64,000 nucleotides of DNA, taken from positions 6,014,001 through 6,078,000 of the forward strand of contig NC_046679.1 of the NCBI RefSeq assembly GCF_009870125.1, written 5' to 3'. Under the pieces are notes generated by a model, which saw only the letters and a program-made list of their open reading frames with translations, was not told where the DNA came from and did not search any database. This DNA comes from Drosophila pseudoobscura. Taxonomy: Eukaryota > Arthropoda > Insecta > Diptera > Drosophilidae. Positions 18,990 through 32,427 of this stretch are shown piece after piece; position 1 is the first letter of the stretch; every line of letters starts with the position of its first letter. The position numbers were made by a program, and so were the translations under genes.

Positions 18990-21900
18990 AACGGATCGAA
19001 CCGAAATGCGGGTTACGTTATTGTGATAGCTGTAGAAGTTGTGTTTTAGTCTCTATGTGTAACCAATACGATAGATAGCTTTAGTAGTCCTAAGTTTTAG
19101 CTGTATCTGAAAGTTAAATAAAACCATAAATGAAAAGAAATATGATAATGATTGTATTGTTTTTATAAGAGATGTAGCTTAAGGAAAATCTTCATCAATT
19201 CAGAGTTTCCGAAATGTTCGAAGCTTAATCTTGAAATCCTTGTTCTTTCTATGCTGTACAACGATGCCAATAAGGGTCCGCAGAATTTGATAATTTGAGG
19301 AATCACTTGTTTGGAATCTAAGGTGAAAGATAATTCCCATTCCCATGACCTGATTTTGTCTCAATCGGCGGGGGGGCTGCTCACTCGTACACTGGGACTC
19401 TTCAGAAATGACAGCGATCAAGCGGATAGAGTGAAGTGGCCATGCGTGTGGCCAAAGCCTTGCAAAAACGTTGATGATGACCGAGTACGGCGAGCACTCA
19501 ATGTCGACATAGAAGTGCTTCAATGTGTCAGAAAGGACGGGACGGAACGGAGCGGGCGCCGAGGCTGTGACCCACAAACCACTGACTTACATACGAGTAC
19601 TCGTAGAATTCCTTGATTTCACACACTTTGGCATGCAGTTTTGCAAAAGATCATCGGATGTTGCGTTCCGAGGAGGATGAGGCTGGGGTATGGGAAGGGG
19701 AACATAGACATGTCCTTAGCAGCACAGTTGGTGGCTGACGACAACAAGGACATGCCTCAAGTGCTTGTCGGCGACAATTTTAACGGACCGACGAGGCGAT
19801 GTTTATAAACAAACAAACAAATAGAATCACAAGCTGATGCCCAAGCGATCCTTGGACTAGGCCGGAGCCAGGACGAAGGCATTTGTAGGATCACTGATAT
19901 ATGCCCATCCACTTCAGAGGCAGCAGGAGCCGTTGTCTGTGTCGTGGTCGTGCCTGGCAACAATTCTGCTCATCTTACAGCTTGCAAGCAATTTCCCCGA
20001 TCTCCAGCACTCTTTCCCCCATCACAGCCCTTCCGTGCCGATGGCTTTCTGCGAGTAAGTATGTGTGCGAGTGGGGCATTGAACGTGCCAACTGGCGGCT
20101 TGCGACTGGAGACTGCCAACTGAAAAAACAAAGGATGGGGGAAAGGGTGATCAACCATTCTCGGACACATTCTTCGTCTGAAAGGCCAGCCATTTGACAA
20201 ATTTGGGACACTAAAACCGATTGACAGTTGTAATTACTTGTGTCAATAAGTATTCTGGCAATGGATGTAGTAAAAACATATGAATGTATCTTTTAGGTAT
20301 TCCACTCGGTCCAAATTATCTTGTCATAAGTCAGAAGATGGGCAAAAGTAAAGTAGGAAAGCGCAGTACAGACTTTAAGTCTTCGATACAAATAGTAGGA
20401 TCAAGCTTCTGGCCTGGTGACTGTACATCCATGATACAACAGGCAATTATTTCTGACAATTATGGTCGGAACAAGGGGCTTAAAAAGGGTGCATAACTAA
20501 TTTATTTGGGAATATCCTAAACCTTTATCCAAACTTTGTGCAATACATATCCCATTTCTCCATAGCAGGCCATACTTTTTGCTACCATCGAATACTGCCT
20601 ATCGAAGAACTGCTTCCAGTACATTTTTCTTATACCCACCAGAACATATCCCCTTTTTCACCCCCATCTATGTATCTGCTTCGGTCTCGCCAGTAACGAG
20701 TGGCAACAATCAGTAGGAGCGCTATGTGGGAGTTTCGTTTTTATGGCACGCTTCAGATTTCGTACTACGAGTATCTGAAGGGTTGAGGGCGCACACTGCA
20801 TGTGGTCGGGAGCGTATTTTTTTGTTCGTCCTGCTCCCAGCGGCTTGGCCACTAATTTGTTTATATTGCCTCGGATTGCGCCTCCGGATTTGTTTATGCA
20901 ACCTTTTTTATGACACACATGCCTGGCTGCTGCGAGTACGGACTGTCAGCTACTTGACGGCAATCCTTTTAAAAGGGGCCGCCCTGGCAGCCAATGGCAG
21001 TCTGTGTTGTCGCTTGTTTGCCTTGTAATTAATATGGAAATTAGTCACGGCGGCAGGTCCACGGCAGAGGCAGGGGCCGGGGCAAGTGGCGTATGCGCAA
21101 TCTTTGAACTGCAATTAGTCGGTCGCCTATGGCCTGTCACCGGAGCTACTGCGGAGCTGCCCCTGATCCTAACAGACTGGGACACTGGGTAAACAATTTT
21201 AGCATTATTCGCTATTTGTTTAAACATTTTTGGGGGCCTGCATTCTTAAGCAGCCATTGGGCCGCTGAGAGCGCATTTAATGGCGAAATGTGAAATTCAA
21301 AAGCAAATGCAAAAACCATTCCCACCGACCCCGACAGCTTAAAGTGTAAACAAAATGTTCCAAATGTTCACTTATTATAAAATGCAGTGCATTCTTTTTT
21401 TTTTGGGTCCATTTCCATGCACTTTGCTGCAGCGTCTCCCATCCTCTCATACCCATTCTCATTCGCCTCCTTCTCCATCGATACCGTGATCGCGGTCGAC
21501 ATCGACATCGACGGCTGCGTCTGCTGCACACATGTGCGCCATAAAAGGAAGCTGAGGATCGGGCCCGATGAGGTTCGCTTCGACTGCGACTGCGACTGCG
21601 ACTGACACTTCGATTTGCAGGCAGCCCAAGGCTTGTTGTTGTTGCACGTGTTGCTTTGGTGGCGCGTTTGTTTATGCAACAGTCCTAGCCCTAACAGTTC
21701 TTGGTAGGAATAACTTCACAACAAATTCATCAACTAAACTCTAAAGTTGATACTCTGCCTGAAGGAGGGGTATTTAAGCTGTAAAAGACAGCCCGAAAAA
21801 GGAAGAGAGTCAATATATACCCTCTTCCTTAAGGGTTGGAAATTCGCACAATCGAATGAGTGTCTGATCCACGCCAATAAATTCTCAGAGCCCATCGGTA

Positions 21901-24900
21901 TCAAAAGTTGTAGGTTGAAAATAATACAATTATAGGGTATCCCTACAGCGCCTCGGTGTGCAGCCTGACTTTGTTATTGAAGTTGTGCTCTTTGTTTTAT
22001 GGGATGGTCTGGGAACGAGCTCCGAGTAAGGGGGGATTAGAGCAAACGACATTGCCTAATTGCTTTGTTGCCGGCCTGGCGATGGCGATGGGGCTGGATC
22101 GCTTTGGTTTTTTTTTTTGGGTAGGTAAATGAAATGTTTTCCCGCCCCTCTGTAAACAAAACACACGGACCAAGTACGGTGTATGCCCTGCTCTGGCCTA
22201 TTTATGTTTATTTTGTTTTGAAAATTGTGCGTTTAATTTATAGTTAATTGTTGTTCAGATTTTCATTAACCAACCAAACCGAGCAGTGACTGTGTGCGGT
22301 CCCCGAATCTGGGGAAATTTCATGGGAATCCATCCCACAGAGCACGAACACGAACACGGACACGGACAGATGCCTATGAAATTATACCAATTGTTGATGA
22401 TGGTGCTATTTGCGCAAGTTGTTGATGCCCCCACTCCCACGGGCATTCATCCATCCGCTGACCGCCACCAAAATCAACGCCGTCCAATGGCACACTAACA
22501 GGCTACCCACCACCCCCCCGCCGCACGGTTTTCCCACCTTCCTCCCAACATGGCAAAAACAAAATGGCCACCCACCTCAATTCTGATTTTTATTTTTCAT
22601 TTCCAACTCAATCCGAACGAAAAGTACGTTCCGTGACCGACCGACGGCAGGCAGCTGTGGAAATCTTTGCGCAATACTGGATCCGATCTGATCTGATCGG
22701 ATCGTTCCCTTCCCGGTGGCCACTCCTTTGCTTATTTAGCTTCAAATAAAAAATCATTTAAATGATTTGGGGAGCCGAATGGCAGAGCAGAGCATAGCGT
22801 AGAAATTGAATGATAAATGTTTTGGTTTTTGTGATTTTGTTTATTGTTCAAATTTCGGGTAAAAAATTTCAAATTTTACCGCATGCATAAAACGGTTTCA
22901 GCGCGTTCTTCTACTCGTTTTATAGACAGCCATTCGATTCGGCAAAATGTTGAGTTGAGTCCAACAAGAAATAGCACTATCGAGAGTCTGTTTCGCGAGC
23001 TGTTTGGATGAAAATCTTGCGGTGCGGCCGGCCCAGACGGACGGACGCACATGTGTCCAAGTCTCCATCGCCCCGACCGTCATTGAGGCAACTTAATTAA
23101 CGTTTTTAATGGAACTGCCGACTCGTAATATTCGACCATTAAAACGCATAGACAGCGCCCAATGGGACTGGGATCCACAGCTCCTTGTGCAGGCGTTAGA
23201 TTGCCCCCGTGGTGGGGTCGGGGGTCGGCTTATCAGTTGCCAGAGCGCTACTAATAGGCCGGACGGAAAAACGGAAAAACACTTGAAGATCTATTGATAA
23301 ACAGTCACTTGGTACTCGTATGGTGGGATCTGTTTTTTTCCCCCCAGCAGCATTTGGCACCGAAAAGTGTTTTTTGGATGAAAGGATGGAGAAGATAAAA
23401 CAAACTGATCAATGTCGTATACAGTAAACAGCCTTACCGACTACACAGAACATTTCCAGGGATAGAGTGCGTCTTTGAGCACCTGAAACTCACTTAGTCG
23501 TTAATCTTTTGTTTTCACAAATTTATTTGGACCGTCATAAAAGCGCTTAAAGTCTGTTTAAGTGTTCATTGCATAGTGTAAACACTCTGTTCTGCCCTGC
23601 GAAGGCTATGACTCAAGAAAAGGTGTGTATGCCAGGTGAATGTACAGTGAAAATAGCATATGTGGAATGAAAATGGGTTCTGCCATTTAAAAGAGAAGAT
23701 TTCTGAAGCAATTATCGCTCCAATGATGTATCGTTTTGGAGCTGAAAGTCCAATCTATATGAAGGTTTCGATTCATAGCAGATTCAATGACCTCTTGGCC
23801 CTAAGCTTAAGACTGAAGCTGTTCAGGCAATTGGCAATCCGACAGATGAATTAACTTGAATTTGAGTTAATGCATAAATCAGCATCAATTTTCTGTAAAA
23901 GAACTCTGTGAAGCACCATTGCCTCTCCTCTCCTTCCGCCTTGTAGATGCTGTTGTGGATGCCTCGTTAGCTTTTCGTCACTAAGCTGAGCAATTTAGGT
24001 TTTCAAATGAATTCCACCTACTTTTTCCTAGTGGCAGTTCTTTATCTTTTTTTTTCTCTTTTATTTTTTCATAATCATTATACGAGGAATTTCTTTCGTT
24101 GGCCACCCCGACGCCTATCGGCCACACCCACTCCACTGTCGGCAGCTATTAGCAGCAATTTTCAATTTCCTTTCTGATGAAGCACATGGCAAGAGAGCAA
24201 ATTACATGGCAGAGAAGATGCGACATTCACTTTTCTTTCTCTGGTTCCTTGGGTCGTTCCGTTCCTCCTCCGTGCCTTTTTTTTCGCTTCGGCTTTCCTT
24301 CATCTTGCAGCTTCGTCCTGGCGCACACGTACGCAATTGTCCTGAGCGCTCGACTTCGATTCGAAAAGAACATTTTCTTGCAATTTCTGCTGGGTGGATG
24401 GTATGAGTGGGCCAGGTACCCAGACCCAAGGTCCACAGACCCCCCGAACCCAGACGGAGTCAGAGACGGCGCAAATGAACGGCCATTATGTTTATCTGAA
24501 GTGAAAGCAACGGCTGAAGTGAATTTTTAACGAGCCAGAGACTGCTGTCTGACGGTGCCCAAGAAGTTTCTCAGTGCGTTGCAGTGAGTTATCCTGGCTG
24601 CCAAGGACCTGCTTCAATGGAATAAGAAGAAAATTACACTTAAACGCTGCGGCGTGTCGACAGCTGACCTGGACGCTGTAAGCCTGGGGGGGTTGGTTGG
24701 AGGGGACTGGTCAGCTTTTCTTTGATTGGGCTGCATTCAGCGGATGGGATGTCTCAAGGTACGAGGTCATTACAGCACCCCAAATTGCCGGTCAATTAAC
24801 CATTTCACTTGAAAACTCATTCATTAGCCCCAACGAACAGGGGCCCCCCCCATTTATCCATTTGATTCGCACTTGGTGGCGAGGAGTGTCGGAGTACATT

Positions 24901-27900
24901 CCAGCGGCAATGGCAGTGCCAGTGCCAGTGCCAGTGCCAGAATGAAGTTTATTTGACTAGGCCGTTGACAGACAAACAGCATGGGCATCCCATTCCTATT
25001 CCTCCCATTTGCAGCACTCCCAGCAGTGGCGTCCCCATCTCATTGGCAGCACTCATACGCAGTGTGCGCCATCTGCATTAACATATCATTAGGGTGTGGG
25101 TGTGGGTGTGCGTGTGTTTGCCTGTTTATCTGCGCTTTTGTTTACAATAAAGCGTAATCATGTGTTACTAATACCAATAATAAAGCCCAGGGCAGGGGCC
25201 ATGTAACCCTAGCAGCCTAGCCGCGCATGAACTCTGCCATCCGATGGGGCGTCGCGCCCACTTCAATGTCAGTTCGTGAATGCATAATGAGCCCAGAGCC
25301 CCACCACTCCTCGACTGCTCGACTGTTCGACTGTTCGTGTCTCCATGCTCTCGCCTCAAGTGCACTTGCCGAGAGCCCAGGGACCGCCCGTAGTCATGTA
25401 AACATCCCATATCCATATCCCACATTCCCATCCAAATGGCGCTGGCGCTGCCATTGCAGGAAGCAACTGTCTTTCGGGTCATTTTGTGTATAAGAATATT
25501 TCGATATTCTACAGATTTTGGTGAGGCATATGTATGAGTAATCCATATGCATATATATATACTCGTAGAGATACTTGATGATTTGGTAAGCGCACACTTA
25601 AAAATACGAGTATACGCGAGATGAGATTATCTTTTGAGCAATCAAATCTCAAATATACAGCATGAATATGTTGAAATCCCATTAAATCCATGATGAGAAA
25701 GCTGTTTTTTTCGGCTAAAGTCTTTTGCATTTTTGCTTCATTCCCAAAGAGCACTTGGCGTGGCTCTCAGGCGCCATAAGTAGAATACTGTACGCCTGAC
25801 AGATACACATTTCGATTCATTAAATACTTAAGTAGAACTTCAAGTGCCAAAGCTTAAGTGTTGTGGTCATTATTGCAAAAATACTCCCACATACTCGTAC
25901 GTACGTATATAAAAAGCCATAAAGTGCAGATCAAGCGTTCGTACAGTACTTTGGGGAAAAGCCCATATGGCAATGAAAAGCCTTGTGTTGAGTATTCCTG
26001 GATATGGCACTATCAGTAGATTGCATCATTCAATATATCGTTTTATATTGGCCTCATAATATTATAATGTTTGGATTATTACAATTACAATAATTGAGGG
26101 AACTTACTGGCTATTGATCTACACCAAACAATAAATAACAGATCTCTTAAAGTGATGTCAACTCTAAGAATATAAGTCATGTAAGAAACGGGCGGGAATA
26201 TTTAATACCCAATACTCTGTTAGTATAAATAAGTAAATACACTTGTAACACTGTGATATCACACTCTTCAGGAGCCTGAATACAAAATTAGGTTGCTCTA
26301 CTTCTCAGATCTAGGCTTACATCAAGTCAGACATTACTATATCGACTTGGCTATTGATGCTGGTCAAGAATATATATACTTTTTGTGGTCGGAAACGCTT
26401 TCTTCCGGGTATTACACACATCCGTATCCATCCAGGTACCGATCGAAGACAACGATAGACAAAGCAAAACTGCCTAATCAACTCACTGAGATCTGATATC
26501 TGAATATCTTACAGGGATGTAGATATAATCCAAATCATGTAAATCATAATCAAAAATGCGATGGATATTGAGTGTTTACAGGAAACCACTGATCCTTTAT
26601 CTCGAGCTTGTTCTTCAATCCCATCGTGTTACATTTTTCAGCATGGTCTGGTCCTTAAAAATTGATTCAAACAAGTGATATCTGCGGAAACTTGGACCAT
26701 TATTGCCGGGATTGATGTGCTTATATTTCTGTTTTTGCCCATTTCAAAACTTTCCTATTCGAGTTTATATCGTACTTCCCCCCAGTGCGATTGTCGGTAG
26801 GAAATCGTAAATAAATCATGGACTTTTGACTAAATCAAATATTTGTTTCCTGGCTGCCACCCACGCGGGCACCCCCTAGTAAAATGGGGGCCCTAAACAC
26901 CGACATTCCCCATTCATTGCTCGTACTTCCCATGTAAACGCAGACGAGTACATACGAGAATAAATGTATGTATTTTTTTAAATGGCAATAAAACTCATCG
27001 CGCCAATTTGTAGGCAATTAAATTTTATATTCGCGCAGGAATTTTGATTTGCCGCCGCTCTGGGGACTGTGACGCTCGGCACGGACTTCGATTTGGATCC
27101 GAATGAGGATCCCATGCCGTGCCGCACCATCGCCCTGTGCTGCGGGCATCGATCATTCAATTTGGCAGCCATTCGTCGACGTATTGTTGTTTGCTTTGTC
27201 ATATTTTGCCAATGTGTTTTTATTGTTCTTGATGCGGGGCGCGAGATATCATCGGGATTGGGCCGTACATCGTACAGCATCGTATCGTAATCGTATTTAG
27301 ATTGCCTCTATTTGTTGCCTCTGGGCCGAGGCAGATATGTATGCAGTATGTACTTTGTTTATTGTCTCGGCCTGGCCAAAATAAATGCAACAGCTTTGCT
27401 GCGGTAAATTTCGAATGGGTGTCCGGGCCAAAACCTTGAGCGGCATCGGTTGTGGTGTCTGGGGGCCTCAAGTGGATGAAGTTATTGCAAATTTTCTAAT
27501 CTGCTTGGCTCGGTGGCGGCTCCCACTTTGGACAATGCCCATTGCCCCGGCAATCGTTGCAATGATCTCGAATGCAGACATAAATTCCTCGCCGATCCCC
27601 AAGTGTTCCATCAAAATCAAAGCTTTTAAGTCGCTGCCTGAAGTGTTTCGTTCTAATTTGCCTTTGGCGCTGGTCGTTGGGGCACACAGGCAATGGCCGA
27701 GAATGCGCAATTAGCCGCTATTACATTAATAATACGCGTACTTGTCTTGCCCAGCCCCAGGCCCCAATAATAATTGAAAAATCCCATATCTGTGCCGAAT
27801 CTATCTATGGAAATATCAAAAAAGAAATCGAATTGAAAAGCGCACATTGGCCAAAGTGAATCGTTTGTACTTAAGAGCTTAAAAGTATGGATCTTGCCTC

Positions 27901-30028
27901 AGTTCTGTGCCCTCGCATCTCGCATCCGTATACCCTGCCATACGAGTCTGTCTGCGACCTTCAGGGGCGGCGGAATTCACATGCAATCGGAAACCGGCGG
28001 AGCCGTTGCCTCGATCATGATCATGTAATCATGCGTGTGGCTTTGTTTAAACATCACGCCTGTCCTGAGCTACTTGTCGGCGCTCCTGGCCAGACGGGAC
28101 ACGGGACACGACGCACTTGAGGATGTCGGCAGGACACGCCGAGCCGCAGTGAAATATGTGAGAACGTGGCCGTGTCTGCCTACTCAAGTGGCCCTGTGGC
28201 AGACAGACCAGTGAGTCCTGGTCTTGTGCGGTGTGTGGTCAAGGTGTCTAATTGGAATCATCTGCCCACAGGATCCGTCTAGACAGAGGTTTTGTGTGGC
28301 GGTCCTCCAAGTGGTTTATTTTGATTTGCGCCCCGGGACATTTGCGACACATTAGTGGACCACTGTTTGGTAACAAATTTGATAATCGCCACGCCGGGGC
28401 GCTCTGTCTGAGTGGCACGAATGGAGAGGCACGGAGCCAACTGGCGACTGGGACTGGGACTGTGACTGGGTCTGGAAGACCACACAACTGACGCAAATAA
28501 CTCAAACCGTACTTCAAATAAGCAAAACGCCAGGCAACAACAAACAATGCTGCCCCAGGGGGGGGAGGAGAGCATTCATTTAATGTACTGCTGCACGAGT
28601 ACTCGCACTCCTCGGCTCGAAGTCCATCATCCACCCATGTGCTCATGCCCACATCCCTATCAGGTGTGCGGTGGCGTTGACTTTGTGGCCACCGATCCCG
28701 ATCCCGATCCCGCTGTCGACGCTAATGTGGATGTCGATGTCGAGCCGCCTCCGTTAGAAGCGGAATTTGTTTATGCTACTCTTTGTGAGCAATAAAAGCA
28801 CAGACGGCCATGTGGGTGGTCCCACCTTCGGGTTTAGTTTTTATGCTGTCGCTATAGGGGACGGAGATCTGGCACCGGTAACACTGTACTACGAATACAT
28901 ACATATGTATGCAAATGGCAGCGCCACCAGCACCAGCAGCCACAGCCCCAGTCCCAGTCCCAGTCGCAGTCCCAGTTTAGCGCCGCGTGCTAATCATCAG
29001 CAGCTCTTCAAAGTTATTCGTGTGGAATTAATCAAGGCATTGTTGCGGATACAGAAGGATGCCTGACCGACCGAGTACTCGTAATCCCTGTGAGAATAGA
29101 GTTGAGCCATAATTGAATTGATTTCTGGCGAAAGCGACCACTTGCAAGTGTCGGAATCGAGGGGCCATATCCAAGGAGGGCTATCTGAAGTGGCATCCGA
29201 ATAATTTGACATAATTGTGTCATAATGAAGCGCTATCAGGCCCTGGGAAAGGGGCTTCGACTTCGGCTACTCAAGTCAAGTGGGGATCAGAGCCCTCGCT
29301 CCCATTCAACTTTAATGGGGAGTTGATATTCATCTTTTCGGTGGTTTATTGACCTCTCCGATGCCCTCGGAGAACTACTCCCTGAGCCCCCCGATACATA
29401 CGACTAAAAAACATTCCAAGCTGCAGGGCATTTATTTGTTTTCTTTTGTCAATAAAATTGACATAATTTACATCTTGATGCCTCGCATCAACATTCCAGC
29501 TCATAGCTCAAATCGAAAATTCACCAATTTCATATTTTTTATCTTCATAATTTGCACTGAGTGTTCCGATTTACGATATTATGGGCGCGCTATGCAGAGA
29601 TCGATAGAATTTGATTGATTGCTCTTTTTTTTTTTGCCTACATTGGGGTGATGGATCTTCGATAATAAACTGAATTGAACGGCTTGGATAGGAGATAATT
29701 TGGGACTATTTTTGAAATCAATTAGCATTACCATTATGAGCTGTGCAATTAACTGAATTGTTGCTCAGGAATACTTGAAGTAGTAACTCAAAAATAGCTA
29801 CCATGCATTGGGTAAGCAAAATCACTCGACCGTCACCGTCATTCTCTTTAATTGGCGAGCAAATGGAATTTATTTTCCAGGAGCATTGACCCTATTTATA
29901 AAACAAGAAGCGCACCAACCATTTATTTAATAATTTACTATTGTTAATTAATATTTATTAAAATATTATTTGGCCAGTCTATTTTTACACGCTTTTTACT
30001 TATACAAATGTCGAACAAGTAGAGACAT
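18990..30028. other. 11 kb gene-poor region 3' of bagpipe
   Basis: No coding exon could be supported on either strand. The sequence is rich in simple repeats: TGCCAG units at about 24910-24940, CCCGAT at 28697-28720, CCCAGT at 28945-28975, GACTGC at 21583-21603. It has nine perfect TCAAGTG/CACTTGA sites (19757, 23280, 24806, 25356, 25840, 27468, 28114, 28184, 29276). That composition fits extended cis-regulatory DNA. ladybird, the next gene after bagpipe in D. melanogaster, is not present. Confidence 0.5.
26293..26440 (+). mobile_element. DINE-1/INE-1-like interspersed repeat remnant
   Basis: The block GGCTATTGATGCTGGTCAAG, then AATATATATACTTT and GTGGTCGGAAACGCTTTCTT, closely matches a segment familiar from Drosophila Helitron-derived (DINE-1/INE-1) repeats. 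Flanking sequence to about 26150 and 26530 may belong to it. The family assignment is from memory; the repeat character is fairly clear. Confidence 0.5.
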
Positions 30029-30130
30029 CTATTGGTCACGACTCTTTGTCGTCACTTTACTGTACTTCGGTGTAGTTGCCATGTAGCGGAATTTGTGTAG
30101 ATTGTCCGTTTCACCCACTGTGCTCTTCAT
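30029..30130 (-). CDS. Possible micro-ORF of 33 residues (unsupported)
   Basis: ATG at 30130 to TAG at 30029 encodes a basic peptide starting MKSTVGETDN, without signal peptide or membrane segment. It could be chance, a fossil exon or the 3' end of a lost gene. It lies about 0.35 kb beyond the 3' end of the minus-strand gene at 30479-31194. Confidence 0.15.
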   Translation of the reverse strand: MKSTVGETDNLHKFRYMATTPKYSKVTTKSRDQ

Positions 30131-30478
30131 CACACACAGATTAAATTCATAATGCGTTTATAGCCATTTATTGCCGTCTTAATTAGTATTTGGACTAATA
30201 AAAATATAGCATTAGTTTAATACATATTTTGTTAAAGTACTCCATGATCCAGTGTCCTTGTAATTACTCCAATACAAGAAAAAAAGTTTTGGAGTGTCGT
30301 GGTCATGATATTTTATTCCCGATATTTTATACTACAAAAGCATATGGGGGCCAAATACTTTTTTCGTGTAAATTCTTGATAAATCGTGGCCCATCGAGGG
30401 TATTTTTGTTGCTTTTGATACTATCATGAAATCAAGCAAGCGTGTGCACAGGGGCACTATATTATTTTATAGTTTGAT

Positions 30479-31194
30479 TTAAATCTTATAAAACTCGCCC
30501 GTCATTTCAAAACAAATGCTATTTTCACGCTGTACATTATTCTCGTCGAATGCACGGAAATCCATCTTAAACTTGTGGCGCCCTTCTTTTAGTGGTACAT
30601 CGAACCCAAACACAGCTGTTGTAAGAAATGTCTCCATTACTAATTTCGTCTGCAAGAAAATGGGATTAAGAACAGCATTTATATGCATATGTACATACCC
30701 CAGGCACATTCAAGCACTTATCCTTTACGTCTTTTGAATTTATTACGTGTTTGGTCCAGAACTTGTACCAGAATTGTCTCTCGTCGTACATTACATCGCA
30801 GAATTCCTTCGTAACTATGTTGAGTATGGTTGGCTGCCAACTACCGCGGTCAAAATAGAGGACGCTGAAAGAACCCTAAAATTTAGGGTACCTTTATTTT
30901 TATTTGATTGTAAATTGTTGAATCAACTTATATTACCTGTATGCGGTCCGTTGGTTTGACATCCCAAATAGAAGTTACATTTCCTTGTATTTGTACTCCG
31001 TCATCACTCATATTTAAGGTTAGTTCGGACATATCGAACAAGGAATCGAAACCGAGAGCTCCCTTAGGCTTATCCTGGCAATCACTCATTACATCTTCAT
31101 TATCCGAGACGAATTCGTATTGAACTTCCTCTGAATAGCTCACGAATATCAGCAGGATGATTACTTGATATGCGACTGGCTGTTGTCGACCCAT
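30479..31194 (-). CDS. Small secreted Cys-containing protein, paralogue B
   Basis: Three minus-strand exons, 30937-31194, 30699-30875 and 30479-30649, all joined in phase 0, encode 201 residues. An N-terminal hydrophobic segment (VIILLIFVSY) is a probable signal peptide. The mature part shares with the 13810 gene four Cys (SDCQDK, EFCDVMY, DKCLNV, SICFEM), the sequon GNVTS, and the motifs PTDRI, YFDRGSWQ and EGRHK. Both introns fall at the same places as in the paralogue. I do not recognise the family well enough to name a function; extracellular location is inferred from the signal peptide. A minus-strand TATA box lies upstream. The two copies are inverted relative to each other and flank bagpipe. 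They are clearly diverged, so the duplication is not recent. Confidence 0.85.
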
Positions 31195-31239
31195 GTTCGA
31201 ATTTATTCCAGAATGGGATTCATGTTCGAGTTGTTGAGT

Positions 31240-31247
31240 GTTTTATA
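31240..31247 (-). promoter_or_regulatory. TATA box of paralogue B
   Basis: TATAAAAC on the minus strand, 46-53 bases before the start codon, matching the promoter layout of the paralogue at 13758. Confidence 0.7.
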
Positions 31248-32293
31248 GACACTCATATGAAACGTAAGGCCCAGTCTTAATAATAGTAATTAATAAATTA
31301 CTAACTAAACAAACAAGCCCTCTAAAATAATATGATGTTATAATGATCTGTGATAGACAGTACATGTCCATGGGTACATATGCACATACCTACACTTTAA
31401 AGCTTTGCATTTTTATTTACTTTATTATGTGCTTTCAATGAAGAATCCACACTTTCCAAGATTTAAATTTTGTAATAACTATAACTAAAACTATAACTAC
31501 TTTATGCTCGTAAATGTGTGTTATTCGTTTTTGTGGGCTTCAATTTAATTGTTCTGTTGACAAGATATGTAAACTTTCATTACGTGAAAAAGATTCCCAG
31601 AGATTACTCTCGGCGCCAACCAGTTTTCACTTTTGTTATCCACGACCACGGCCAAAAACTTTGGGTTGTACAAGAAGATGTACATATGTCAAGATGATTA
31701 ATAGGTGTGACCCCAAAATTTGTTGAGAACTGATGCCCGGTCATTGATCTCAGCTATGATAGAGACTACACACATTGGCATTCCGAATGTAAAAGTTATC
31801 ATTGCTCACGGCGAGTACTTCGAATCTTTGGCAGTGGAATTGATTGCTTTTATTACCCGAGCTTGTAGTAGATAGAGTAGACCTTATTTGCTTATAAAGA
31901 TCATGCTAAAGATTCAAAGCTAGAAAATACTATTTATCGTGTGCATCATAATTAAATCAAATGAGAATCAAAATAATACGAATACACACATACATAACTT
32001 ACATAGATACATTACCAATCTACCAAAAGACGAAGATGACGCAGATATTTGCTTGATATTTCTTACGAAGCGGAACTAAGCATATTCCGGAATTCGGAAT
32101 CTCTCCATAAACTTGAATGATGGGTTATTCTGATAAAAAAAAAAGATAACAACATTTGTTACGAACTTTGCTTCGCTTGGGCTTCTTTCAACTTTTGCGC
32201 CGGGCATCACATGGCCCTAATGGAGAAAAATAAGCGTGTCAATACTTGTGCACACAGATCGACCGCTTCCAAAAATAGCCATAACTCTCAGCC
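31248..32293. other. Intergenic DNA between paralogue B and the P450 pair
   Basis: AT-rich, no supported gene or element. Confidence 0.5.
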
Positions 32294-32301
32294 TATAAAA
32301 A
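32294..32301 (+). promoter_or_regulatory. TATA box of the first P450 gene
   Basis: TATAAAAA 134 bases before the start codon. The following ~70 bases resemble the matching region of the second copy (TATAAAAACTC, TCAAATTGTTG, GACTTC/GAACTTC), so the promoter was duplicated with the gene. Confidence 0.75.
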
Positions 32302-32427
32302 CTCGACGGGCTTTCATTTGAATAGTCAAATTGTTGGTGAACTTCGCAGCGTTCGGGTCAAAATAAGGCGGACTAAACGCGAGTAAATAAGTGATTTTAG
32401 TGGATATAGCATTCAAAAGGATATAGC

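Noticed and set aside
20284-20496. 70-codon plus-strand frame with a basic stretch
   Set aside because: Isolated in gene-poor DNA, with no promoter, splice or domain evidence.
24897-24945. TGCCAG repeat as a possible CRISPR or regulatory array
   Set aside because: A simple hexamer microsatellite without spacers in a eukaryotic genome.
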